Position numbers and translations under genes: made by a program. From WRAU01 sp964277385 (lineage in GTDB: Bacteria; Pseudomonadota; Alphaproteobacteria; WRAU01; Hepatincolaceae): a stretch of DNA of 64,000 bases. The DNA lies in the NCBI GenBank assembly GCA_964277385.1, contig OZ195520.1, positions 1,178,001-1,242,000 of the forward strand, written 5' to 3'. The notes below the pieces were generated by a model that worked only from the letters and a program-made list of their open reading frames with translations, was not told the DNA's origin and searched no databases. Shown one piece after another: positions 56,764-64,000 of this stretch. Each line of letters starts with the position of its first letter. The first letter of the stretch is position 1.

Positions 56764-58836
56764 ATGTTTATATTATCATCGGTAACATATATTGTAGGAA
56801 TTTCTTTTTACTTTATTTTTATAGATGGTAACAGTAATTATAATAATTGTTTGCTTATAGCATCATTTTTTATGTTGCTATTTTTTTTGAAATATAAACC
56901 TAATTTTTCTAACTTAAAATCTTATTTTTGTTTTTTATTTTTTTTAGGTTTATGGATTTCTTTTATTTCTGTACATCTGAATACAATATATCTTATTGAA
57001 GAAAATCTTGATTTTGAAACTATATACGCTGAAATTGATAAAATAGATAAATCTAATTATAATAACAAACAATATTTGTATCTTAGCAATGTAGTTTTTA
57101 CATCAAAGAATCATTTTTATTTAAATTCTGAAAATATAAGATTACGGTTAGTTTATAATAGGGAATCTAATCTTTTAGTTGGTGATATTATAAGAGCCAC
57201 AATTGTTACATTCCCAACTTCTAAACCTGTAAGTCCTTTTGGGTATAATTTTCAAAAAAACAATATCTATAAAAAAATTAGCGCTAATGGTTATATTGTT
57301 GGATATGTAAAAGTAATAAAAGATCGAGATACTTTTAAAGAAGAATCTTTTTTTACTAAATTATCAGATTTTTTAGATTACATTAGAGAATCTTTTAAAG
57401 ATAATATAAAAAAAGGAATAAAAGATCATGTATCTAAAGATACGGCATCTTTTTTGATTGCTATTACACTTGGTGAGTATTCGTTTTTACCTCAACATCA
57501 TGTAGATTCTCTAAGAAATTCTTCTCTTGCACATTTAATTTCTATTTCGGGTTTTCATGTTAGCACCATTAGTATGTTTTTATTTTTTTTCATAAGATAT
57601 GGTCTTTCATTTTTTACTAAAATATCTTTAAATTATGATACAAAAAGATTATCCGCCTTTATTACTATTTATTTTTTGCTTTTTTATATATTTATTATTG
57701 GGAATCATACACCAGCAATAAGAGCAACAATAATGAGTATTGCTTTTTTAATAACTCTTACAATTTATTTTAAAGCTATTTCTTTTAATAGTTTATTTTT
57801 AGCAGGAATTATTATTTTAACCATAGCTCCCTATTTAATATTTTCAGCTAGTTTTTTGCTATCTTATATTGCTACTTTCGCTTTAATTTATTTTTGCAAT
57901 TTAAAATTTGTTAAGAATCTTGATTATCTTTCTAAAAAGAATCTATTTTATAGAATGACATTTCTTCTTTCTTTTTCAGTATTTTTGACTCTTTTTATAG
58001 AAATATCTATTTTCCCTCTTGTTGCTTATTATTTTGGAATGCTTCCACTGAATGGAGTATTTGCTAATACATTATCTTCTCCTGTTTTTTCTTTTATTGT
58101 TATGCCGTTTATGATTCTTTATTTTCTAACCCCTATTTTTATTGGAAAATATTTTTTAATTATTGCTGCTTTTGGTATGGATACAATTTTATGGATTGGA
58201 AAGTTTTTTTCTACTTTAAAGTTTTCTTTGATATATGTTGATTTTTTCTCAGGAGCTTTATTAATTACATTATTGTTCTTATACATGCTTGCACTTTTTA
58301 TAAAAAATAAGTATTCATTTTTAATCATAGGATTCTTTGTATTTTTTTCTGGATTTTATTTTATAAGTCCTTCTCCAGATATTATTATAGATTCTACAGG
58401 AAAGACATTAGCTATCCGCGATGGAAAGAAATACTTTTTTTCTGCAACTTCTGATAAATTTGTAAAATCTTTATGGTTTAAAAATCCTAATCTAAATTAT
58501 AACAATCCTATTTATAAAATAGAAGATTCTATCTGTGAAGATTATCATTGTGCACTATTTATAAAAGAAAAAATAGTTACAGTTTCAGAAAGTAATAAAT
58601 ATTACAAGGAAGACTGTGGAATTGCTGATATTATAATTATTACGAATAGAGAAAATAAGAAAATTTGTTCTTCTTCTATTGTAATAGATCAGATATTTTT
58701 AAAAAATAAAGGTTCTACAAAAATATATATTGATAAAAAAATAACCGTTTTTTCTGTAAATGATAATTATTTTTCCTATCTGATGAAATTTATCTTGCAA
58801 TCTATATCACGATTTAATATACTGTTTAGTGGGTAG
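56764..58836 (+). CDS. comEC: ComEC/Rec2 family DNA uptake channel
   Basis: ComEC carries single-stranded DNA across the inner membrane during natural transformation. The 690-residue protein has an N-terminal DUF4131 region with two or three membrane helices, then the competence domain with LAHLISISGFHVSTISMFLF, GNHTPAIRATIMSIAF and many further helices (to about 520). The C-terminal soluble part (about 540-690) includes IIDSTGKTLAIRDGKKYFFS and scattered cysteines. It has no metallo-beta-lactamase motif, in line with alphaproteobacterial forms. Its stop codon lies inside the first bases of the following tRNA-Ser. Other uptake genes are not in the window. Confidence 0.9.
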   Translation: MFILSSVTYIVGISFYFIFIDGNSNYNNCLLIASFFMLLFFLKYKPNFSNLKSYFCFLFFLGLWISFISVHLNTIYLIEENLDFETIYAEIDKIDKSNYNNKQYLYLSNVVFTSKNHFYLNSENIRLRLVYNRESNLLVGDIIRATIVTFPTSKPVSPFGYNFQKNNIYKKISANGYIVGYVKVIKDRDTFKEESFFTKLSDFLDYIRESFKDNIKKGIKDHVSKDTASFLIAITLGEYSFLPQHHVDSLRNSSLAHLISISGFHVSTISMFLFFFIRYGLSFFTKISLNYDTKRLSAFITIYFLLFYIFIIGNHTPAIRATIMSIAFLITLTIYFKAISFNSLFLAGIIILTIAPYLIFSASFLLSYIATFALIYFCNLKFVKNLDYLSKKNLFYRMTFLLSFSVFLTLFIEISIFPLVAYYFGMLPLNGVFANTLSSPVFSFIVMPFMILYFLTPIFIGKYFLIIAAFGMDTILWIGKFFSTLKFSLIYVDFFSGALLITLLFLYMLALFIKNKYSFLIIGFFVFFSGFYFISPSPDIIIDSTGKTLAIRDGKKYFFSATSDKFVKSLWFKNPNLNYNNPIYKIEDSICEDYHCALFIKEKIVTVSESNKYYKEDCGIADIIIITNRENKKICSSSIVIDQIFLKNKGSTKIYIDKKITVFSVNDNYFSYLMKFILQSISRFNILFSG

Positions 58837-58918
58837 ATGGCTGAGCGGTTGAAAGCACCGGTCTTGAAAACCGGCGAGGGTAACACCTTCGGGGGTTCGA
58901 ATCCCTCTCTACCCGCCA
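58831..58918 (+). tRNA. tRNA-Ser (anticodon UGA)
   Basis: The 88-nt class II tRNA has acceptor arms GGGTAGA/TCTACCC with encoded GCCA, anticodon stem CCGGT/ACCGG and loop CTTGAAA (anticodon TGA). A long variable arm and the T arm (GGGGTTCGAATCCCT) complete it. Its first six bases overlap the end of comEC (GGG codon plus TAG stop). Confidence 0.97.
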
Positions 58919-58933
58919 TTATTAATAAAAATC

Positions 58934-59039
58934 AATCATAAAAATTTCTTAGTTTTTTCAAATCTTCAGAAGAAGAGTATATCGTTTATAATTTATTGAT
59001 AATTTTTTACTAAGAAAACACAATTTATTTTCTAAAAAA
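58934..59039 (+). repeat. Dispersed repeat, copy 2, behind tRNA-Ser(UGA)
   Basis: This is the second copy of the 106-bp element described at 51381-51486, again just after a tRNA-Ser gene (16 bases from its end). Confidence 0.85.
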
Positions 59040-59619
59040 GAATATTATGATTACGGTATTGTAATTAATTCAAACAAAATAAATTTTAATATTTCATTAT
59101 AACACTAATTATTAGTGCATATTTTAGACACATAAAATATAACATTACGAAATCTATTTATGATTCTATTAGAAAATAAAAAACACTTTATATTAAATAT
59201 TAACAATACTTACTTATTTATTTTTTAAATAAACATACTCTATCCATTATTTATTCTTTATATTTAAAATCTTAATATTTCTATTCGTTATTATATTAAA
59301 TACTCTATTTTTGTAAATCAAAAAGAAAGAAGTGGCAAACTTTTAAGATGACTTTTAATACTGCTGTTGTTTTATCAAATAATAATAAAGTATCACTAAT
59401 AGATTTATATTAAATATTATTTATACTAAATTCTTGAAAAAAAGAGAATAGAATAATGTGTAAATTAATTTACATACATCAAATTGTTTTGTTAATCTTT
59501 TATCTGATAAAATCAAAAATCACAATAAACAAGATTATATAATAATGGATACTTAAGGTTCAGAAAGGTATGAAATTATAAAATCTTGTTATTAATTAAA
59601 GGGTAAAGTAATTTAAAAA
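59040..59619. other. Gene-free spacer, 580 bp
   Basis: This AT-rich sequence lies between the repeat and the symporter gene. The only coding-like string is a 21-codon frame at 59348-59413. No clear RNA or terminator is seen. Confidence 0.45.
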
Positions 59620-61140
59620 TTAAATAAAAGCATAAGCCATAACCAACAACACAACTACTGGTATTATGTATTTATTTAATATTATAAAATACTTAAACCA
59701 AAAACTATTTTCTTTTGTTATTTTTAGCTCATGTTTCACAATATTTCTTTTCATTACCATAGATACAAAAACCGCTGATAAAATACCACCAATAGGAATC
59801 ATTATCTGTTCTGTTGTTGTATCTAATATATCAAATATTGATTTACCTGCATTAAAATCAAAAAGCATATAGATAACTAATGTCACTAAAACTAAAGATA
59901 AGATAGTATATTTTTGTACAGAAGTTTCTTTAAACTGTAAATATTCTTTAAAATATTTTTTAGATGGATTATATAATAAAATCCAAATAAGAATAATAAT
60001 AGCTATTAATATGAGCACTGAAACCATATTTTTTTCATAAGGAGGAATATGACCTGATATAGATAAAGAAGCTAAACCACCAATAATCATTACTATAGAA
60101 GCTACAACAATTACAGCCTGATTTCTAGTTAATTTAAAATGATCAGTAAAAAAAGCTGTTGAAACTTCATATAAGCTAATTGCAGAAGTAAAAGCGGCTA
60201 CAAAAACTAAAATAAAAAACAATGGAGCTATAAAAGAACCAAAAGGTATATCGGCAAAAATTTGAGGTAAAACAATAAATAATAGTTTTGGTCCCGAGCT
60301 TATATCTAAATCATAAGCAAATATGATATTAAATATTAATATGGAAGATACAATAGAAAAAGCCACGGCGGATACAATGGTTGTTTGCAATGCACTTTTA
60401 ACCAAATTATCAGTTTTTGGCATATAACTACCATATAGGACCATAATTCCTAAACCAACACTCATTGAGAAAAATGCTTGAGATAAAATAACAATTAATG
60501 TTGTTTTGTTCAACAAAGAAAAATCTGGAATAAAGATATACTTCATAGATTGCATGGTATTAGGCAAAGTAAAGGAATAAACCATTAATCCAATCATAGC
60601 AACAGCAAACATAGGTAACAAAACTAGATTAAATTTTTCTATACCTTTTTGAACACCTCTTGCAACTGTAAAGGCTGTTGTTACCGTAAATATAAAAAGA
60701 AATATTAAAGGAATTATAGGATTTGATATAAAATTTTCAAAATACAAAGAAAAATCCGTTCCCTTTGATAATAAAGATCCAAAGCTAGTAATAAGATAAT
60801 AAGATATCCACCCACCTATTAAATTATAAAAACAAACAATAGCGGTAGAAGTTAAAACTCCTAAAAAACCAACAAGCCACCACATGCTATTAGGTTTTAA
60901 TTTATTAAAAGTTTTAACATTAGAAGCACCGCCAGCTCTACCAATAACAAATTCAGAAATTAAAAGCGGTAAACAAATCAATAATGTAACAAAAATATAT
61001 CCTAACAAGAATAAAGCACCACCTTCTGTACCCATTTTATATGGAAACCTCCATATATTACCAATTCCTGCAGCTGATCCTATTGCTGCAAGAACTGCTC
61101 CTATATTAGTTTTAAATCTATTATTATCATTATTTGACAT
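59620..61140 (-). CDS. Sodium-dependent transporter, neurotransmitter:sodium symporter (SNF/NSS) family
   Basis: NSS transporters of bacteria bring in amino acids with sodium (LeuT, TnaT, MhsT). The 506-residue protein has the first-helix signature AAIGSAAGIGNIWRFPYKMG (sodium and substrate site with an unwound centre), GGGALFLLGYI-like continuation and about eleven to twelve membrane helices. The conserved helix 6 region is seen as LSQAFFSMSVGLGIMVLYGS. The substrate is probably a hydrophobic or aromatic amino acid, but that cannot be read from the sequence. It stands 62 bp downstream of the DEAD-box gene on the same strand. Confidence 0.92.
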   Translation of the reverse strand: MSNNDNNRFKTNIGAVLAAIGSAAGIGNIWRFPYKMGTEGGALFLLGYIFVTLLICLPLLISEFVIGRAGGASNVKTFNKLKPNSMWWLVGFLGVLTSTAIVCFYNLIGGWISYYLITSFGSLLSKGTDFSLYFENFISNPIIPLIFLFIFTVTTAFTVARGVQKGIEKFNLVLLPMFAVAMIGLMVYSFTLPNTMQSMKYIFIPDFSLLNKTTLIVILSQAFFSMSVGLGIMVLYGSYMPKTDNLVKSALQTTIVSAVAFSIVSSILIFNIIFAYDLDISSGPKLLFIVLPQIFADIPFGSFIAPLFFILVFVAAFTSAISLYEVSTAFFTDHFKLTRNQAVIVVASIVMIIGGLASLSISGHIPPYEKNMVSVLILIAIIILIWILLYNPSKKYFKEYLQFKETSVQKYTILSLVLVTLVIYMLFDFNAGKSIFDILDTTTEQIMIPIGGILSAVFVSMVMKRNIVKHELKITKENSFWFKYFIILNKYIIPVVVLLVMAYAFI

Positions 61141-61202
61141 ATCTACAATACTCCTTATATTATTTGATAAGTATTACTTTTATTGCCTAAATATTATTAT
61201 TT

Positions 61203-62735
61203 CTATCTCTCTTTTTTGCTCATTGCAAAAATGTTTTTTATTTTATCTAATGCTCCTAGTTCAGAAATATTATCTTGTTTTTTATCAAAGAATTTTCTAT
61301 TACCATCTATATCTTTTCTAAAATCTTTTTTATTTCCATTTAAAGAGTGATCATTAAACTTACGATTCCCGTTTCTATTTTGATATCCATTATTTTGGTT
61401 ATTTTCATATCTACGATTTTGTCCATCTCTCTCTCCAAATCCAAAAGGCTTAAGTTTTCTTTCTTCAAATTTATAACCTTCATTTTCATGATTTTTGTTA
61501 TCATTTCTTTTATTAGAATGCCAAGAATTGGCAGAATGTTTAGAATTAGCATTAAAACCTCCTCTATTATTAGAGCCATAAGTTTTACCAAAGCCACCTT
61601 GTTTTCTAGTATTAGAATTCCTTCTTTGCGTACTTGAAGAATTTTCTTTTTTGTAAGCTTCAGGGTCTAAAAATTTTAGTACAGCTCTCCATTTAACCTC
61701 ATCAGAAGGTGCTATAAAACTAAAAGAAGCACCTTCTTTATCTCCTCTAGCTGTTCTACCTATTCTGTGTACATAGTCTTCTGGATTATCTGGTACATCG
61801 TAATTTACAACATAAGAAATATGATCAATATCCAATCCCCTTGAAGCAACATCAGTAGCCACCAAAATATTAAATCTTTTAGTTCTAAAATTCTTAAGAA
61901 CAGTTGTTCTTTTCCCCTGTTTTAATCCACCATGAATTGCATCTACCTTATAACCTTCTTTTTTCAAGGTCATTTTCATAGCATCAGCACCTCTTTGAGT
62001 TCTAACAAAAATAATTGTCGTTCCCTCAAAAGTAGGCAATAATTTTAATAACTCACCAGATTTATCTTTAGTTTTTATAAGTTTTTGAGAAACTTTAGTT
62101 GCAACAGCATTCACTTCTCCAGCAGATATTCTTACTGGTTCTATTAAATAGTTATCTACCAATCTAACAATTTCTTTAGGTAGAGTTGCTGAAAATAATA
62201 AAGTCTGTTTTTTTTCTTCTGTATATTTAAAAATTTCATCTATCTGAATACCAAATCCCATATCTAGCATTCTATCGGTTTCATCTAAAACTACAAAAGA
62301 TGTTTTAGATAGATTAACGCTACCTCTTTGTAAATGATCGTTAATTCTACCTGGTGTTCCAACTATTAATCTAGGTTTTTGCTTAAGTTGAAAAAATTGC
62401 TTTGCCATAGGGTCACCACCTATTAACAGTGCGGTTCTAATGTTTCTATTAGTTTTAAGCATTTGCATAGCAACAGTATTAACCTGAATTGCTAATTCTC
62501 TTGTTGGCGTTAAAATTAACGCTGTAGACATTGGATTTTTATCTAAAAAAGTCATCAAAGGAATTAAAAAAGCTCCTGTTTTACCTGTTCCTGTTTGAGC
62601 AGATCCTAAAACATCTTTTCCTTCTAAAACATGAGGTATTGCTTGTTCTTGAATTGGGGTTGGTTTTGTATAACCCATTAAGCTTAAAGAATCTTTCAGC
62701 CATTGAGGTATATTAAATTCCAAAAAATTTTCCAT
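61203..62735 (-). CDS. DEAD-box RNA helicase (RhlE/DeaD-like) with a DETD motif II
   Basis: The 510-residue ATP-dependent RNA helicase has Q motif PTPIQEQAIP, motif I AQTGTGKT (46-53), Ia PTRELA, Ib TPGR, III SAT, V ATDVASRGLDI and VI HRIGRTARG. Motif II reads DETD (151-154) in place of DEAD, a threonine substitution checked on the nucleotides. After about residue 365 the tail is disordered and rich in Asn, Gly, Arg and Lys (GGFGKTYGSNNRGGFN), as expected for RNA-binding extensions in RhlE or DeaD-type helicases of ribosome assembly and cold adaptation. It is divergent from the SAM-hydrolase-like gene at the right edge. Confidence 0.92.
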   Translation of the reverse strand: MENFLEFNIPQWLKDSLSLMGYTKPTPIQEQAIPHVLEGKDVLGSAQTGTGKTGAFLIPLMTFLDKNPMSTALILTPTRELAIQVNTVAMQMLKTNRNIRTALLIGGDPMAKQFFQLKQKPRLIVGTPGRINDHLQRGSVNLSKTSFVVLDETDRMLDMGFGIQIDEIFKYTEEKKQTLLFSATLPKEIVRLVDNYLIEPVRISAGEVNAVATKVSQKLIKTKDKSGELLKLLPTFEGTTIIFVRTQRGADAMKMTLKKEGYKVDAIHGGLKQGKRTTVLKNFRTKRFNILVATDVASRGLDIDHISYVVNYDVPDNPEDYVHRIGRTARGDKEGASFSFIAPSDEVKWRAVLKFLDPEAYKKENSSSTQRRNSNTRKQGGFGKTYGSNNRGGFNANSKHSANSWHSNKRNDNKNHENEGYKFEERKLKPFGFGERDGQNRRYENNQNNGYQNRNGNRKFNDHSLNGNKKDFRKDIDGNRKFFDKKQDNISELGALDKIKNIFAMSKKER

Positions 62736-62956
62736 ATATTCGTGCCTTAATTTAATAATTAATATTATCTTATTTGCTCGAAAGTTATTCGTAACTTATA
62801 ATTGAATATTAGTAATAGCAAATAAGTAAAAACTGATTATACATGTTATATTATTTAAATACAACACTATAATTCTTGAAAAGATGTTTAAATACATATA
62901 ATATATATATATTGGCGTCTAATAGATTTTTTAACAAGCATATGGAATACTATATC

Positions 62957-64000
62957 ATGATAAGATTTTTAAGCTACACATTATCCTTAATGCTTTTTAT
63001 TTTCATAAGTACGAATTTATCTGCCGAAGTTAATAACAAAAAAAAATGCGTTTGTAATAATGTACAATATATAAAAGATAAAAAATATAATTGTAGATTA
63101 TCAGAAGATGGTAAAAAATGCTTTTGTAAACTAGCTAATAATCAAAAGGCTAATCCTTTAAAAACTAAAAAATCTCCTTTACCAGCTAAAAAAGTAGTAG
63201 CTTTACAAAATAAAACCCTAAATCCTTCTAAAAAAATTGAAGATTCAAAAAAAACTGAACCCTCTTTTAAATCTACTAATCCATCAATTATTGTAAATAT
63301 ATTTGAAGATGATCCAATTTTTCTAGCTTCTATAACTGGAATACTACAATCTGTAGATAAAAATATTAATTTAATTAATATTTCAACACCAAATGAAAAT
63401 GATGATTTAGTTATCCAGTCATATAAATTACTAAAAGTAGCTAGATTTTGGAAAGAAAAATCTGTATTTGTTTCTGTTTCTAATAACAAGGAAATAGATC
63501 CAAGTATACTTGTTGTAAAATCTAAAAATAACCAATTCTTTGTAACTCAAAATTCTGGAGTTATAACATTTATTAAAGATACAATAGGAATATCTGAGGT
63601 TAGAATTGCTCAAAGAATTAATTTTAAATCAGAAATGGTTAATGGAAGAGATGTAGAATATATAATAGGAGCAAAGTTAGTAAATAATCCTAATAATTTT
63701 AATCATATTGGTGTGCCAATTAATACAAATCAGTTAAATACATTCAATTACACATCTTTACATTCTAATAGTAGTGATATTTATAGTTTTTTTGCCGTAG
63801 ACGATATTTATAATGGAACTTTGTTTACATTTATACCCTCTAAAAACTTTCATAAATTTAACCCTAAAGATGATGATATATTTAGAATTACTTTATATGA
63901 TAATAATGATATTATTTTTGAAAAAGAAGTTATGTATAAAAATCGTCCTAGCTATATAACAGCAAAGGATGAAACAATAATTTTAGATCATAAAAGCTCC
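62957..64000 (+). CDS. Exported SAM-hydrolase-fold (DUF62-like) protein, C-terminus outside the window
   Basis: The frame is open from 62957 to the right edge (348 codons). The ATG at 62957 gives a good signal peptide (residues 1-23, ending NLSA) with GGA 10 bases upstream; an in-frame ATG at 62942 is the alternative. A Cys- and Lys-rich segment (about 29-60) follows, then a Lys/Pro linker. From about residue 109, SIIVNIFEDDPIFLASITGI, SVFVSVSNNKE, QFFVTQNSGVITF and VNGRDVEYIIGAKL line up with the SAM hydroxide adenosyltransferase fold (TTDFG, VHVAVVDPGVG, VAPDNG, FHGRD). The catalytic Asp, Arg and His positions are not conserved (N176, no Arg, N229 of NGRD). Export and loss of the active site are both unusual for the family. 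Confidence 0.65.
   Translation, partial: MIRFLSYTLSLMLFIFISTNLSAEVNNKKKCVCNNVQYIKDKKYNCRLSEDGKKCFCKLANNQKANPLKTKKSPLPAKKVVALQNKTLNPSKKIEDSKKTEPSFKSTNPSIIVNIFEDDPIFLASITGILQSVDKNINLINISTPNENDDLVIQSYKLLKVARFWKEKSVFVSVSNNKEIDPSILVVKSKNNQFFVTQNSGVITFIKDTIGISEVRIAQRINFKSEMVNGRDVEYIIGAKLVNNPNNFNHIGVPINTNQLNTFNYTSLHSNSSDIYSFFAVDDIYNGTLFTFIPSKNFHKFNPKDDDIFRITLYDNNDIIFEKEVMYKNRPSYITAKDETIILDHKSS

Overview
The window is a very AT-rich bacterial chromosome segment, most likely from an alphaproteobacterium of the order Rickettsiales or a close relative with a reduced genome. The evidence is gene order and rRNA layout. The aroA-cmk-rpsA run, the rsfS-rlmH-gpmI-envC-ctpA-rppH run, rpmH-rnpA-yidD-yidC-engB, and a family-4 uracil-DNA glycosylase of alphaproteobacterial type all fit that group. 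The 23S and 5S rRNA genes have no 16S gene upstream, and 16S/23S unlinking is a known Rickettsiales trait. Retention of ispE, aroA, folC, lgt, comEC, a lytic transglycosylase and an oxygen-independent ubiquinone module suggests a less stripped lineage than Rickettsia. The genus cannot be named from the sequence alone.

Layout. 1-2.7 kb: the N-terminal part of a large exported beta-helix-like protein (it runs off the left edge), behind ispE. 2.9-7.5 kb: a TPR protein, uracil-DNA glycosylase and lytic transglycosylase. 7.7-14.7 kb: folC, then about 950 bp with a small DUF5710 gene and gene debris, then accD, rpsA, cmk and aroA. 14.8-16.7 kb: tRNA-Ala followed by exported proteins (one with a 15-bp tandem repeat array, and two related lipoproteins). 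17-20.3 kb: an M20 carboxypeptidase, rplU-rpmA and obgE. 20.8-21.9 kb: a charged, disordered protein made of about 38-residue repeats. 22.1-27.8 kb: nadD-rsfS-rlmH-gpmI-envC-ctpA-rppH. 27.8-28.3 kb: a gene-free stretch with clustered DnaA boxes, a possible oriC. 28.3-37.9 kb: uvrC, pgsA, LOG, an OmpR/EnvZ-like pair, pgeF, prs, rplY, pth and ychF, all on the plus strand. 38-38.75 kb: a decayed family-8 glycosyltransferase. 38.8-45.1 kb (minus strand): a MidA-type methyltransferase, lgt, hsp20, engB, yidC, yidD, rnpA, rpmH and a small exported protein. 45.2-50.7 kb: tRNA-Arg, a degenerate class A penicillin-binding-protein homologue, then ubiT-ubiU-ubiV. 51.3-56.1 kb: tRNA-Ser(GGA), a candidate small RNA, and 5S and 23S rRNA on the minus strand. 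56.3-64 kb: a membrane-anchored SRPBCC protein, comEC, tRNA-Ser(UGA), a sodium symporter, a DEAD-box helicase and the start of an exported SAM-hydrolase-fold protein.

How it fits together. Most genes are core translation, ribosome assembly, envelope and lipid functions. The envelope set is uneven. A lytic transglycosylase with an intact catalytic Glu, an EnvC-like activator, Lgt and YidC are present, but the PBP1-like protein has lost the recognisable catalytic residues of both its glycosyltransferase and transpeptidase domains. That gene sits just upstream of a complete ubiTUV set whose iron-sulfur cysteines are all conserved, which implies ubiquinone synthesis under low oxygen. The most interesting items are this PBP-like pseudoenzyme, the exported SAM-hydrolase-like protein that lacks its catalytic triad, the DnaA-box cluster, the candidate small RNA beside the rRNA genes, and a duplicated 106-bp element behind both tRNA-Ser genes.
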